Source of the DNA: Segatella copri
GTDB taxonomy: Bacteria > Bacteroidota > Bacteroidia > Bacteroidales > Bacteroidaceae
Direction of reading: 5' to 3'
Length of the DNA: 64,000 nucleotides
Assembly: GCF_026015295.1 (NCBI RefSeq)
Contig: NZ_JAPDUW010000001.1
Location: forward strand, 248,001 to 312,000
This document shows positions 34,752-44,314 of the stretch, piece by piece. The notes under the pieces are model-generated. The model did not search any database. It was not told the DNA's origin and worked only from the letters and a program-made list of their open reading frames with translations. Position 1 is the stretch's first letter. Each line of letters starts with the position of its first letter. Position numbers and translations under genes: made by a program.

Positions 34752-35732
34752 TTACATATCCCAAGCCACTGCACTCGCACCGAGTACGGCAGCAGAACTG
34801 CCATTAAGGGTAGAAACAAGGAATTTAGCCTTACCCTTGAAGGTGCGGAACACGTGCTCATCATAAGCCTTCTGGATAGGTTTCATGATGAGGTCGCCAG
34901 CCTTGGTCAGACCACCGAAGAAGACGAAAGCCTCTGGTGAAGAGAAGGCTGCGAAATCAGCACAAGCCTCACCGAGCATCTTGCCGGTAAACTCGTATAC
35001 ACGCAGTGCCAGCTTGTCGCCCTTGCCTGCAGCAACGCTCACATCATAAGATGTAATATCCTCAGGGTTCATCTCGCGGAGCAATGAAGGCTCATCGCTC
35101 TTCTCGAGAAACTCGCGTGCTGTGCGAGCCACACCAGTGGCAGAGCAGTAAGCTTCGAGACATCCTGTACGGCCGCATCCGCAGATACGACCCTCTTTGC
35201 CACGTACCATGGTAACGTGACCCAATTCGCCTGCGAATCCGTCGCAGCCGTAAACCATCTGTCCGTTGATAACGATACCAGAACCTACGCCTGTACCGAG
35301 TGTAATGTCGATGAAGTTTTTCATACCTCTTGCTACACCGTATGTCATCTCGCCGAGCGCAGCAGCGTTGGCATCATTGGTCATACCTACAGGCAAGCCG
35401 CCGAGGGCTTTGCTGAACAAGTTGGCCAATGGTACCACTCCGTCGTGTGCCCAAGGAAGATTTGGAGCGAATTCAATGGTTCCATTATAATAGTTTGCGT
35501 TTGGCGCACCGATACCCATTGCCTTAATCTTGTCAATGCCGCCTACCGTATCAATGATAGGCTGGAGAGCTTCTACGGCTGCCTTCACATAGTCTTCAAC
35601 CTTTTTGTAACCGCCTGTCTTGATGGCAGTTGTTGCTTTGATCTCTCCGCGAGCATCTACGATGCCGAAAACTGAATTTGTACCGCCGAGGTCAAGGCCT
35701 ATTACGTACGGTTTAAGTGTATTATCTGTCAT
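34752..35732 (-). CDS. ROK-family glucokinase
   Basis: 326 residues. N-terminal ATP-phosphate loop GLDLGGTNSVFGIVD; sugar-binding GMTNDANAAALGE; GAGSG-type loop TLGTGVGSGIVI; ROK zinc motif CGCGRTGCLEAYC with the His of GELGHV. Phosphorylates glucose (or a related hexose) in the cytoplasm, feeding glycolysis. No DNA-binding domain, so it is a kinase rather than a ROK repressor. Monocistronic between the two terminator hairpins and its own promoter. Confidence 0.9.
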   Translation of the reverse strand: MTDNTLKPYVIGLDLGGTNSVFGIVDARGEIKATTAIKTGGYKKVEDYVKAAVEALQPIIDTVGGIDKIKAMGIGAPNANYYNGTIEFAPNLPWAHDGVVPLANLFSKALGGLPVGMTNDANAAALGEMTYGVARGMKNFIDITLGTGVGSGIVINGQMVYGCDGFAGELGHVTMVRGKEGRICGCGRTGCLEAYCSATGVARTAREFLEKSDEPSLLREMNPEDITSYDVSVAAGKGDKLALRVYEFTGKMLGEACADFAAFSSPEAFVFFGGLTKAGDLIMKPIQKAYDEHVFRTFKGKAKFLVSTLNGSSAAVLGASAVAWDM

Positions 35733-35773
35733 GTTAATTATTTAAAATTAGTTAGAATTATTTTATTTCTCGG

Positions 35774-35781
35774 CAAAGATA
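35774..35781 (-). promoter_or_regulatory. Glucokinase promoter -7 box
   Basis: Minus-strand TATCTTTG with a ~40-nt leader. The rest of the 311-bp intergenic stretch to 36043 holds an AT-rich run, a tandem of the word GTAATCCGT at ~35912-35935, and the promoter of the next gene. Confidence 0.55.
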
Positions 35782-36005
35782 CTGAAAACTTTTGAATCTC
35801 GTTTATTTTTAAATATAAAAAATTTTAATTTTCTTTTTTTTTCTGCCAGATGATTTGCTGTCCGAAGTTTCTCTGTTGCCCTAAATCCTGTTTATATTCA
35901 TGCAGAACATCCGCGTAATCCGTGTAATCCGTGCCCGAAAATATAAAAAACGGATATAAAATGAACTTTTAGGCGAAAAAATTGTGCTTTGTGCCCAAAA
36001 TTTTG

Positions 36006-36013
36006 TAACTTTG
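36006..36013 (+). promoter_or_regulatory. Promoter of the LysE-type gene; fixes its start
   Basis: TAACTTTG lies inside the longest possible reading frame, so the upstream ATG at 35984 cannot be used from this promoter. An ATTG at 35981-35984 is at the right distance (21 bp). Confidence 0.6.
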
Positions 36014-36043
36014 CCGACTGTTAGAAATTGTAACGATACTAAG

Positions 36044-36721
36044 ATGAATTTAGCATTTCCAATTGAGATAAACATCCTTGACTTCATATTCAAAGGAATT
36101 GTCATCGGTGTTCTTGCCTCAGCCCCTATGGGTCCGGTAGGCATCCTTTGCATCCAGCGTACACTCAACAAGGGTCGCTGGTATGGGTTTGTAACAGGTG
36201 TGGGTGCCGCATGCAGCGACATTGTATATGCTCTGTTTACAGGCTTGGGCATGAGTTTTGTGATGGATTTTGTGAGCAACTCCGAGAACAAGTTCTATCT
36301 TCAGATTTTCGGTAGTCTGATGCTCCTTGTGTTCGGAATCTACTGCTTCAAAAGCGACCCGATGAAGAACATGCACAAGTCGAGCAACAAGCAGGGTACC
36401 CTGATGCACAACGGCATCACGGCGTTCCTCGTAACACTCTCCAATCCGCTCATCGTGTTCCTCTTCATGGCCACCTTCGCGCAGTTTGCTTTCGTCGTAC
36501 CGGATATGCCGGTAGAAATGGGAGTAGGGTATCTCAGCATCGTCTTCGGAGCCCTGCTGTGGTGGTTCGGACTCACCTGGCTCGTCGACAAGATTAGGAA
36601 CAAGTTTGATACCAACGGCATCGTCATTATCAATAAGGTAATAGGCAGCGTGGTCATCATCTTCTCCATGATCGCTCTCTTCGGCACGATTTTCAATCTG
36701 TATCATCTGCCGGAATTTTAA
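36044..36721 (+). CDS. LysE/RhtB-family exporter
   Basis: 225 residues from the ATG at 36044. Five or six membrane segments: IVIGVLASAPMGPVGILCIQ (with the family's GP-rich first helix), WYGFVTGVGAACSDIVYALF, IFGSLMLLVFGIYCF, ITAFLVTLSNPLIVFLFMATF, VGYLSIVFGALLWWFGLTWL and VIGSVVIIFSMIALFG. The ASxNP-like LSNPLIV is typical. Probably exports an amino acid or similar metabolite across the inner membrane; substrate unknown. Proximity to the trp operon is not evidence of tryptophan export. Confidence 0.85.
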   Translation: MNLAFPIEINILDFIFKGIVIGVLASAPMGPVGILCIQRTLNKGRWYGFVTGVGAACSDIVYALFTGLGMSFVMDFVSNSENKFYLQIFGSLMLLVFGIYCFKSDPMKNMHKSSNKQGTLMHNGITAFLVTLSNPLIVFLFMATFAQFAFVVPDMPVEMGVGYLSIVFGALLWWFGLTWLVDKIRNKFDTNGIVIINKVIGSVVIIFSMIALFGTIFNLYHLPEF

Positions 36722-36803
36722 AAGTACTTAAACAGGTCTTTAAACACCCCTTCAATCAGAAGAAGGCAAAGCATAAAGTTCAATAGTTAACAGTTCAAAG
36801 TTT

Positions 36804-37358
36804 ATGTTTGTAGCACAAGAATTAAGAAAGAAAAGTATCGCAGAATACTTATTATATATGTGGCAGATTGAGGACATCATCCGAGCTTACGGATGCTCGC
36901 TGCCTGTCATCAAGAAAAATTATGTAGACCGGTTCGACTTTACACCTGAGCAGCGCGAGGAAGAACTCGACTGGTTTGGCAACCTGATTCGCATGATGAA
37001 CGAGGAGGGAAAGCGCGAGGGAGGACACCTTAATATTAATAAGGTGATACTAAAGGACGTCATTGACCTGCACGGCATGCTGCTGCAGAGCACCAAGTTT
37101 CCTATCTACAATGCCGAATATTACAAGGTGCTGCCTTTCATCGTAGAGCTGCGCCAGCGGGGCGACAAGGATCTCAACGAGATTGAAACCTGCCTCGATG
37201 CCCTCTATGGTGTGATGATGCTGCGCCTGCAGAAGAAGGAAATTACGCCCGAAACCGAAAGGGCCATCAAGGAGATTACCGTCTTCATAGGTCTGCTCAG
37301 CGATTATTACATCAAAGACCGAACCGAGGGACTCAAGTTTGATGATGACGACATGTAG
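36804..37358 (+). CDS. DUF4924 family protein
   Basis: 184 residues, mostly helical and charged (RKKSIAEYLLYMWQIEDIIRAY at the start, EREEELDWFGNLIRMMNEEGKREGGH-like middle segment). No signal peptide or catalytic motif recognised. A conserved Bacteroidota family of unknown function; its position just before prfC may be conserved but I cannot test that. Confidence 0.75.
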   Translation: MFVAQELRKKSIAEYLLYMWQIEDIIRAYGCSLPVIKKNYVDRFDFTPEQREEELDWFGNLIRMMNEEGKREGGHLNINKVILKDVIDLHGMLLQSTKFPIYNAEYYKVLPFIVELRQRGDKDLNEIETCLDALYGVMMLRLQKKEITPETERAIKEITVFIGLLSDYYIKDRTEGLKFDDDDM

Positions 37359-37416
37359 TGATTAGTTATTAGTGATTACTTTTTAAGAATATACATTATT
37401 ATATATTTACAACAGG

Positions 37417-39003
37417 ATGAACGAAATAGAAAGAAGAAGAACATTTGCCATTATCTCTCACCCGGATGCTGGTAAGACAACATTGACCGAGAAGTTTCTG
37501 CTTTTCGGTGGACAGATTCAGGTGGCAGGTGCCGTAAAGAATAACAAAATTCGCAAAACTGCGACTTCTGACTGGATGGATATTGAGAAACAGCGTGGTA
37601 TCTCGGTATCTACATCTGTAATGGAATTTGATTATCTCCCTGCCGGACAGGAGGGAGAACCTTATAAGGTGAATATCCTGGATACGCCAGGTCACCAGGA
37701 CTTCTGCGAGGATACCTACCGCACACTTACAGCCGTAGATTCAGCCATCATCGTGGTTGACTCTGCCAAGGGTGTGGAGGCACAGACCCGCAAACTCATG
37801 GAGGTGTGCCGCATGAGAAATACCCCGGTAATCATCTTCATCAACAAGATGGACCGTGAGGGACGCGACCCGTTTGATGTGCTCGACGAGTTGGAAGCAG
37901 AGCTCAAAATCAAGGTTCGCCCGCTGAGCTGGCCTATCGGTCAGGGCGCCCGTTTCAAGGGCGTTTACAACATCTACGAGCATCAGCTGAATCTCTTTAC
38001 CCCTAACAAACAGCGAGTTACCGAGAAGGTAGAGGTAGACATCCAAAGTTCAGAACTCGACGAGCGGGTTGGTGAACGTGAGGCTGCACAACTGCGTGAG
38101 GAACTGGAACTGGTAGATGGTGTTTACCCTGAGTTTGAGGAAGAAACCTACCGTTCGGCCGAGGTAGCACCTGTGTTCTTCGGTTCGGCACTGAACAATT
38201 TTGGTGTTCAGGAACTCCTCGACTGTTTTGTTCATATTGCTCCATCTCCTAGACCCACCCAGGCAGAGGAGCGTCTGGTGAAGCCTGAAGAACCTAAGTT
38301 CAGTGGTTTCATCTTCAAGATTACAGCCAATATTGATCCAAACCACCGCTCCTGCATCGCTTTCTGTAAGATATGCTCGGGCAAATTTGTGAGAAATCAG
38401 CCATATTACCACGTGCGCTTGGATAAGAACGTACGTTTCTCTTCGCCTACCCAGTTCATGGCACAGCGCAAGAGTACCATTGACGAGGCTTATCCGGGTG
38501 ACATTGTAGGTTTGCCAGACAACGGTATTTTCAAGATAGGAGATACGTTGACGGAGGGAGAGAAGATGCATTTTCGCGGTTTGCCAAGCTTCTCTCCACT
38601 CCTTTTCAAGTACATCGAGAATGATGACCCGATGAAGAGCAAGCAGTTCCAGAAGGGATTGGAGCAGCTCATGAACGAGGGTGTGGCGCAGCTCTTCGTC
38701 AACCAGTTCAACGGCCGCCGCATCGTGGGCACCGTGGGTCAGCTGCAGTTCGAGGTTATCCAGTACCGCCTGGAGAACGAGTACAATGCCAAGTGCCGCT
38801 GGGAGCCAGTGCATCTTCACAAGGCTTGCTGGATAGAGGCAGATGACGAGAAGGAACTCGAGAACTTCAAGAAGCGCAAGTACCAGTACATGGCCAAGGA
38901 TATTGAGGGGCGCGATGTCTTTCTTGCCGATTCGGGCTACGTGTTGAGCATGGCGCAGCAGGATTTTGAACACATCAAGTTCCATTTCACATCGGAATTC
39001 TAA
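37417..39003 (+). CDS. prfC: Peptide chain release factor 3
   Basis: 528 residues, full length. Translational GTPase: [13 protein letters not shown] (G1), [10 protein letters not shown] (G2), DTPGHQDF (G3), [10 protein letters not shown] (G4); then domains II and III. Recycles RF1/RF2 from the ribosome after peptide release. The ClC gene starts 15 bp downstream and is probably cotranscribed. Confidence 0.97.
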   Translation: MNEIERRRTFAIISHPDAGKTTLTEKFLLFGGQIQVAGAVKNNKIRKTATSDWMDIEKQRGISVSTSVMEFDYLPAGQEGEPYKVNILDTPGHQDFCEDTYRTLTAVDSAIIVVDSAKGVEAQTRKLMEVCRMRNTPVIIFINKMDREGRDPFDVLDELEAELKIKVRPLSWPIGQGARFKGVYNIYEHQLNLFTPNKQRVTEKVEVDIQSSELDERVGEREAAQLREELELVDGVYPEFEEETYRSAEVAPVFFGSALNNFGVQELLDCFVHIAPSPRPTQAEERLVKPEEPKFSGFIFKITANIDPNHRSCIAFCKICSGKFVRNQPYYHVRLDKNVRFSSPTQFMAQRKSTIDEAYPGDIVGLPDNGIFKIGDTLTEGEKMHFRGLPSFSPLLFKYIENDDPMKSKQFQKGLEQLMNEGVAQLFVNQFNGRRIVGTVGQLQFEVIQYRLENEYNAKCRWEPVHLHKACWIEADDEKELENFKKRKYQYMAKDIEGRDVFLADSGYVLSMAQQDFEHIKFHFTSEF

Positions 39004-39018
39004 ATCAATGTAAAAAAG

Positions 39019-40833
39019 ATGGATGAAGAAATTCTAGATTACAACGAGCAGAAAGAGGGATGGGTCAGTAAGATGGTGGATTGGCAGAAAAAACATATTT
39101 CTGACCGCCAGATGACCCTTATCCTGGCTTTTATCATCGGCCTTCTGGCGTCGGTGGCAGGATATTTCCTGCACGGCATTGTGCACGAAATACAGTTGCT
39201 GCTCACTTCGGGATTTAACAAGGGCACCTATAACCTGCTCTTCCTGCTCTTCCCGATTGTGGGCATTTACCTCACCATGCTCTTTATTAAATATGTGGTC
39301 AGAGATAATATTTCCCACGGTATCACCCGTGTGCTTTACGCCATTTCTACCAAAAATTCCAAGCTCAAGGCCCACAACTGTTGGTCATCGGTGGTGGCAT
39401 CAGGTATCACCATCGGTTTCGGTGGTTCCGTGGGAGCCGAGGCTCCTATTGTGCTCACGGGTTCGGCCATCGGCTCAAACCTGGGACAAATCTTCCGCAT
39501 GGACAAGAAAACCATGATTCTGCTGGTGGGCTGTGGCGCCTCTGCAGCCATTGCTGGAATCTTTAAGGCGCCTATTGCTGGACTCGTGTTTACGCTTGAG
39601 GTGCTGATGGTAGACTTGAGCATGGCTTCCTTGCTGCCTATCCTTATCAGTTGTGTAACAGCTACTTGCTTTACCTACATCCTGATGGGCTCCAAGAGTC
39701 TTTTCGATTTTACGCTTACCAGTCCGTGGGCGCTCGACCGCGTGCCTGCCTGCCTTTTGCTGGGCATTTTCTGCGGCTTGGTGAGCCTTTATTTCATGCG
39801 CACCATGTCGGCGTGCGAGGGCTTCTTTGCCAAGCTTTCGCCTTATCCCTACGTAAAACTGCTGTTTGGAGGACTGATTCTGAGTTCGCTCATCTTCCTC
39901 TTCCCTTCGCTCTACGGCGAAGGCTATACGGCAGTCAACGTGCTGCTGAAGGGGCAGAATGTGGAAGACTGGGGGCAGGTGATGAGCCGTTCGCTCTTCT
40001 ACGGGCACAACCAGCTGCTCATCCTCTACATCGCTCTGGTAACCTTTACCAAGGTTTTTGCCACCTCGGCAACCAACGGCAGTGGCGGATGCGGTGGTAC
40101 CTTTGCTCCTTCGCTCATTATTGGAGGTTTTGCCGGTTTCCTCTTTGCGCGCCTCTGGAATGTGAACCAGGTGGGCGTCTACATTCCTGAGCAAAACTTT
40201 ACACTCTTGGGCATGGCGGGCCTCATTACGGGTGTGATGCATGCCCCGCTTACGGGCATCTTCCTCATCGCCGAACTCACGGGCGGCTACCAGCTCTTCA
40301 TGCCGCTGATGATAGTGTGCATCTCTTCGCTGCTCACCATCAGCATCTTTGAGAGTCACAGCATCTACGCCCTGCGTCTGGCTAGAGAGGGCAAGCTGCT
40401 CACCCACCATATTGACAAGGCTGCGCTCACCCTGCTGGGCATGCAGGATGTCATTGAGAAAGATTATCATCCGGTAGGTCCGGATCTGCCGATGAGCAAG
40501 CTGGTGAGTGAGATAAGTCGCAGCAACAACAACTTTCTGCCTGTTTTAGATCAGGCGGGTGTGCTGTTGGGAGTAATAGATATTACGAAGATTCGCCACA
40601 TCATCTTCCGCACCGAACTGTATCAGCATTTCACCGTGCGTCAGCTGATGATGCAGCCTTCTGCCGTTCTTACCGAACATGACAGTATGGACGAGGTGAT
40701 GCAGAAATTTGATAAAACCGATGCCGCCCAGCTGCCAGTGGTTGATGTGGCAGGCGTACTGAAGGGTTACATCAGCCGTACTAGAATCTATTCTATGTAC
40801 AGGCAGATTGTAGCGGATATGTCGGCAGAGTAG
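39019..40833 (+). CDS. ClC-family chloride channel/transporter with C-terminal CBS pair
   Basis: 604 residues. About ten membrane helices; ion-path motifs GSVGAEAP (136-143, with the gating Glu at 141), GSGGCGGTFAPSL and the late MAGLITGVMHAPLTGIFLIAE. Two CBS domains at ~475-600 (PMSKLVSEISRSNNNFLPV, DSMDEVMQKFDKTDAAQLPVV), which usually bind adenine nucleotides. Having the gating Glu, it could be a chloride/proton antiporter; channel versus antiporter cannot be settled here. Confidence 0.92.
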   Translation: MDEEILDYNEQKEGWVSKMVDWQKKHISDRQMTLILAFIIGLLASVAGYFLHGIVHEIQLLLTSGFNKGTYNLLFLLFPIVGIYLTMLFIKYVVRDNISHGITRVLYAISTKNSKLKAHNCWSSVVASGITIGFGGSVGAEAPIVLTGSAIGSNLGQIFRMDKKTMILLVGCGASAAIAGIFKAPIAGLVFTLEVLMVDLSMASLLPILISCVTATCFTYILMGSKSLFDFTLTSPWALDRVPACLLLGIFCGLVSLYFMRTMSACEGFFAKLSPYPYVKLLFGGLILSSLIFLFPSLYGEGYTAVNVLLKGQNVEDWGQVMSRSLFYGHNQLLILYIALVTFTKVFATSATNGSGGCGGTFAPSLIIGGFAGFLFARLWNVNQVGVYIPEQNFTLLGMAGLITGVMHAPLTGIFLIAELTGGYQLFMPLMIVCISSLLTISIFESHSIYALRLAREGKLLTHHIDKAALTLLGMQDVIEKDYHPVGPDLPMSKLVSEISRSNNNFLPVLDQAGVLLGVIDITKIRHIIFRTELYQHFTVRQLMMQPSAVLTEHDSMDEVMQKFDKTDAAQLPVVDVAGVLKGYISRTRIYSMYRQIVADMSAE

Positions 40834-40839
40834 GAGTTT

Positions 40840-40895
40840 TAAGTGTAGAGTGAAGAACGAAGAGTGAAGAATTCAACGGCTTTGCTGGTTTTATT
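40840..40895. repeat. Interspersed AGTGAAGA repeat module, copy 1
   Basis: Tandem AGAGTGAAGAACGA / AGAGTGAAGAATTC followed by AACGGCTTTGCTGG. The inverse complement of almost the same text lies at ~44350-44402, 3.5 kb away. Confidence 0.6.
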
Positions 40896-40913
40896 TTAAA
40901 ATATTAGTGTTTT

Positions 40914-42008
40914 ATGGAGAAGAAGGATTTGAGAATTGTTTTCATGGGAACACCGGAGTTTGCGGTGGAATCCCTCAAGCGCCTGGTAGAGGGCGGTTAC
41001 AACGTGGTGGCTGTGGTTACGCAGCCTGATAAACCGGTGGGCAGACATCAGGATACGCTGCAACCTTCGCAGGTTAAGCAGTATGCCGTAGAGCATGGTT
41101 TACCGGTGCTGCAGCCTGTAAAGATGAAGGACCCTGACTTTGTGGAGCAGTTGCGTTCTTATCAGGCTGACTTGCAGGTGGTAGTTGCTTTCCGCATGCT
41201 GCCAGAGGTGGTTTGGGCGATGCCGAAATATGGTACTTTTAATGTACATGCAGCCCTCCTTCCGCAGTATCGCGGTGCGGCGCCTATTAACTGGGCAGTG
41301 ATTAATGGCGAGAAGGAGACGGGTGTTACCACCTTCTTCCTCGACCACGATATTGATACCGGTCGCATCATTCTGCAGAAACGTTTTCCTATTCCGGAGA
41401 CGGCAAATGTGGAGTATGTTTACGACGGGTTGATGCATCTTGGTGCTGAATTGGCGCTGGAAACCATTGATGCGCTCATCGCTGCCGATGGCAATATCGG
41501 TTCCATTCCTCAGAGCGAAATGATAGGACAGGGTGCCGAACTCAAGCCGGCTCCGAAAATCTTCAAGGATACCTGCCGCATCGACTTCCACAAGCCTGCT
41601 AAGCAGGTGTATGATTTCATCCGCGGTCTTTCTCCATACCCTGGTGCATGGACTGAAATTAAGAAGAAGGAGACAGTAGTATTATTTGACGATCCTAAGG
41701 GAGATGATGATTACGTGAGGTTCCCTGAGCCTACAACTCATCCATCCCATAAGCAGAGTACACAGAAAATTCAGGTACTTAAGATATTTTCTACCCGTCT
41801 TTCATGTATGAAGCGTGGTGATGCGCCTGTGGGATCGCTCCGCGTTGAGGGGAAGTCGTTACAAGTAGCCTGCCTTGATGAATGGCTCATTATTCAGGAG
41901 TTGCAGCTCAGTGGCAAGAAACGCATGGATGCTTCTGCTTTTCTCAATGGTATGAAGGACATAGCTTATTATGAGTGTTTGAAGAAAGATGTTAGTGACG
42001 ATTTTTAA
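40914..42008 (+). CDS. fmt: Methionyl-tRNA formyltransferase
   Basis: 364 residues, ~40 longer than the usual 310-320. RIVFMGTPEFAVESL at the N terminus, VHAALLPQYRGAAPINWAV with the catalytic Asn/His region, and TGVTTFFLDHDIDTG; C-terminal OB-like domain with FIRGLSPYPGAWTE. The extra length is in the C-terminal domain at ~258-290 (DDPKGDDDYVRFPEPTTHPS), probably a surface loop. Formylates initiator Met-tRNA. Confidence 0.95.
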   Translation: MEKKDLRIVFMGTPEFAVESLKRLVEGGYNVVAVVTQPDKPVGRHQDTLQPSQVKQYAVEHGLPVLQPVKMKDPDFVEQLRSYQADLQVVVAFRMLPEVVWAMPKYGTFNVHAALLPQYRGAAPINWAVINGEKETGVTTFFLDHDIDTGRIILQKRFPIPETANVEYVYDGLMHLGAELALETIDALIAADGNIGSIPQSEMIGQGAELKPAPKIFKDTCRIDFHKPAKQVYDFIRGLSPYPGAWTEIKKKETVVLFDDPKGDDDYVRFPEPTTHPSHKQSTQKIQVLKIFSTRLSCMKRGDAPVGSLRVEGKSLQVACLDEWLIIQELQLSGKKRMDASAFLNGMKDIAYYECLKKDVSDDF

Positions 42009-42045
42009 GATTCAAAAGATTTTTGATTTTTAGTTTTATAGTATT

Positions 42046-42618
42046 ATGACTGTAGAAGAAGACATCAAGCGTGCTATAGAGTGCATGCGAAAGGGTGGAG
42101 TGATACTCTATCCTACAGATACCGTATGGGGCATAGGATGCGACGCCACCAACCCTGAAGCGGTAAAGAAAGTTTATGAAATAAAGAAACGTGACGATTC
42201 TAAGGCGCTTATCTGCCTGATAGATTCTGCTGACCGCATGGCGCGTTATTTCCGCAATGTGCCACAGGTGGCATGGGATTTCATCGATGCTGCCATGCCT
42301 GTAAAGCCTACTACGGTTATTCTTGATGATGCCAGTGGAGTGGCTAATAATCTGGTAGCAGAGGATGGAAGTCTGGCGATGCGTATAACCTATGAGCCTT
42401 TCTCCAAACAACTCTGTTACCGTTTTCAGAAGCCTATTGTAAGTACAAGTGCTAATGTGAGTGGTGAGCCTGCTGCACAGAATTATCGCGACATCTCCGA
42501 GGAAATCCTCAATGCTGTAGATTATGTTTGCTGGAGCCGCCGTCAGGAGCATAAACCTCATCAGCCTTCCAGCATCGTTAAGATTGCTAAGGATGGTGAA
42601 GTGAAAGTAATCAGATAA
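42046..42618 (+). CDS. L-threonylcarbamoyladenylate synthase (Sua5/YrdC/YciO family)
   Basis: 190 residues, single YrdC domain: GGVILYPTDTVWGIGCDA, VYEIKKRDDSKALICLI (KRx...K motif), SLAMRITYEPF and IVSTSANVSGEPA. Makes the intermediate for t6A at position 37 of ANN-decoding tRNAs. No Sua5 domain at the C terminus. A YciO-type paralogue cannot be excluded. Lies 37 bp after fmt. Confidence 0.88.
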   Translation: MTVEEDIKRAIECMRKGGVILYPTDTVWGIGCDATNPEAVKKVYEIKKRDDSKALICLIDSADRMARYFRNVPQVAWDFIDAAMPVKPTTVILDDASGVANNLVAEDGSLAMRITYEPFSKQLCYRFQKPIVSTSANVSGEPAAQNYRDISEEILNAVDYVCWSRRQEHKPHQPSSIVKIAKDGEVKVIR

Positions 42619-42643
42619 GTTTTCAATTCATCCTATATGAAAT

Positions 42644-42684
42644 GCCTGCTAGAGGGATATTTTCTTCCTTTAGCAGGCTTTTTT
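42644..42684 (+). terminator. Terminator after the YrdC-domain gene
   Basis: GCCTGCTAGAGG / CCTTTAGCAGGC (12 pairs including one G-U) followed by six T residues. Confidence 0.85.
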
Positions 42685-42769
42685 GTATGTTTTCAGTCTA
42701 TAATATACTTAAAGAAGTATTATTGCAATTCGTTTATATGACAAAAAAGAATTTCCGCTCAATACGGAT

Positions 42770-42811
42770 ATATAACAAGAAACCCTGCAAGAAATGAATC
42801 TTGCAGGGTTT
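42770..42811 (-). terminator. Terminator of the tRNA-His unit
   Basis: 12-bp perfect stem AAACCCTGCAAG / CTTGCAGGGTTT; on the minus strand it ends in TTTCTTGTT, directly after the second tRNA. Confidence 0.8.
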
Positions 42812-42817
42812 ATCTTG

Positions 42818-42891
42818 GGTGGAAGGTGGGACTCGAACCCACGACATTCAGAACCACAATCTGACGCTCTAACCAACTGAACTACGTCCAC
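42818..42891 (-). tRNA. tRNA-His (GUG), second copy of a tandem pair
   Basis: Cloverleaf read on the minus strand: acceptor GTGGACG / CTTCCAC, D-arm GTTC-AGTTGGTTA-GAGC, anticodon arm TCAGA-TTGTGGT-TCTGA with anticodon GTG, T-arm GTGGG-TTCGAGT-CCCAC. A G at -1 opposite discriminator C73 is the tRNA-His identity mark. CCA is not encoded. Acceptor position 6-67 is a C-U mismatch. Confidence 0.93.
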
Positions 42892-42927
42892 CATATTGGT
42901 TATGTTTTGCTTTTTCAAAAATAGTTG

Positions 42928-43001
42928 GGTGGAAGGTGGGACTCGAACCCACGACATTCAGAACCACAATCTGACGCTCTAACCAACTGAACTACGTCCA
43001 C
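42928..43001 (-). tRNA. tRNA-His (GUG), first copy of a tandem pair
   Basis: Identical in sequence to the copy at 42818, 110 bp apart, including the C-U mismatch at 6-67 and a few flanking bases. Both are transcribed from the promoter at 43023-43054. Confidence 0.93.
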
Positions 43002-43022
43002 CATATTCTTGTTAAGCGGGTG

Positions 43023-43054
43023 CAAAGGTACGAAAAAAAAATGGTTCTACCAAA
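43023..43054 (-). promoter_or_regulatory. tRNA-His promoter, embedded in the secG terminator hairpin
   Basis: Minus strand: TTTG (43054-43051), 20 bp, TACCTTTG (43030-43023). The same bases form the arms of a hairpin, GGTACGAAAAAA / TTTTTTCGTACC, which on the minus strand follows secG. So one element may end secG and start the tRNA unit. Confidence 0.6.
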
Positions 43055-43080
43055 TTTTTTCGTACCTTTTTTCTTATTTT

Positions 43081-43476
43081 TTATTTTGCAGGGCTTGTTG
43101 GAACAACTGGAGCTGCCTTCTGGGCATCTGCACCAGCTGCAGGAACAGCCTTCTGAGCACCTGCTGCTGCATCCTTGCTAGCACCTGGCATAGCAGGAAG
43201 AGCGGTCTGCTCCTGAGTGGCTCCCTCCAAAACACTGCTTTCGCCAGCTGCCTGAGGGGCTACATAAGCACATGCCACGCTGATGACAACCAAGGCTGCA
43301 GCGAGGCCCCATGTTAATTTCTCAACAATGTCAGTGGTCTTGCGAACACCCATGATTGAGTTGGTTGAAGAGAAGTTACTTGCAAGTCCACCTCCCTTTG
43401 ATTCCTGGATGAGCACGATGAAAATCATCAGGATAGCTACCAGGACGATTAATACTACTAATAATGTGTAAGCCAT
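43081..43476 (-). CDS. secG: Preprotein translocase subunit SecG
   Basis: 131 residues. Two membrane helices (VVLIVLVAILMIFIVLIQ and LTWGLAAALVVISVACAYV) joined by the conserved ESKGGGLASNFSS...GVRKTTDIVEK segment. The C-terminal ~50 residues form an Ala/Pro/Val-rich low-complexity tail (AAGAQKAVPAAGADAQKAAP), longer than in E. coli SecG. Part of the SecYEG channel in the inner membrane. Confidence 0.95.
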   Translation of the reverse strand: MAYTLLVVLIVLVAILMIFIVLIQESKGGGLASNFSSTNSIMGVRKTTDIVEKLTWGLAAALVVISVACAYVAPQAAGESSVLEGATQEQTALPAMPGASKDAAAGAQKAVPAAGADAQKAAPVVPTSPAK

Positions 43477-43512
43477 TTTTTAAAACTAGTTTTATTTATT
43501 TATTATTCTTCT

Positions 43513-44292
43513 TTATTTCTTCTTGCTGTTCAGTATCAGTTTCTCAAGGAATCTGAGCTGGTCAACATAATATCCGTTCTTGTCAGGATGCTGCTGATGC
43601 AGGCGGCTGATGATTTCGTAAGCCCTCTTATACTTGCCCTGCTTGATGTAGATGCGGGCGAGGGTTTCGGTGAATACACCGCTGTTTTCCTCTTCGCCAT
43701 CCTTGCCGGAATCGGTCTGAAGTTCGGGAGTAAATTCTGGTTTGTAATCTTCGTCCTGCTGGATTTTAGGCAGTTTGAAACCGCCATCCTCCATAAAGTC
43801 GTCGATGAGACTCATGGTGCGCGAAGTATCTTCTGGCTCCTGCTGGTCTTCGGTCTCCATGAGATAAGCCACATAGTCTACAGCCGCGTCAGCAGGTGTA
43901 GGCTTACGTTTCTCCTTCTTCTCTTCTTCGTCTTCTTCCATAGGAATGGATCCCAGGAAGTGGTCGATGAGGTCACTAGTACGGTCCCCATGTTTTTCTG
44001 CTCCTATTCCTCTTACGCCTTGCTGCTTGTTGGATTCAGCCTCTTCAGGGGCGTTTTTTATCTGATAGTGGGCTGCCTCTACCATCTCGAAGATAATCTT
44101 ACGGTCGGTGATGTAGATGGCTGCACGGCGCAGTTCTTCGTCGAAACTCGGGTCGTGGAGCAGGTACAGATTCTTCAACATCAGTAGGCGTGCCGTCTGA
44201 TAATACGGATATAAGGCCAAGAGGGCGCGCAAGTCGTAGAGCGTCTCTCGGTTCATTTCCTCTGGGTGTTGTATCAATCTGCTTAATTCCAC
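43513..44292 (-). CDS. TPR-like cytoplasmic protein, function unknown
   Basis: 259 residues, no signal peptide. N-terminal helices ELSRLIQHPEEMNRETLYDL and LLMLKNLYLLHDPSFDEEL, an acidic disordered middle (MEEDEEEKKEKRKPTP), and a C-terminal TPR-like hairpin (ETLARIYIKQGKYKRAYEIISRL). I recall homologues next to secG and lptE in other Bacteroidota, which suggests a link to envelope assembly, but no function can be assigned. Confidence 0.75.
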   Translation of the reverse strand: MELSRLIQHPEEMNRETLYDLRALLALYPYYQTARLLMLKNLYLLHDPSFDEELRRAAIYITDRKIIFEMVEAAHYQIKNAPEEAESNKQQGVRGIGAEKHGDRTSDLIDHFLGSIPMEEDEEEKKEKRKPTPADAAVDYVAYLMETEDQQEPEDTSRTMSLIDDFMEDGGFKLPKIQQDEDYKPEFTPELQTDSGKDGEEENSGVFTETLARIYIKQGKYKRAYEIISRLHQQHPDKNGYYVDQLRFLEKLILNSKKK

Positions 44293-44314
44293 GATATTTT
44301 TACTTTACTTTATT

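Noticed and set aside
35984..36043. 20-codon extension of the LysE-type protein
   Set aside because: The promoter -7 box TAACTTTG lies inside it, and the first membrane helix begins properly after the ATG at 36044.
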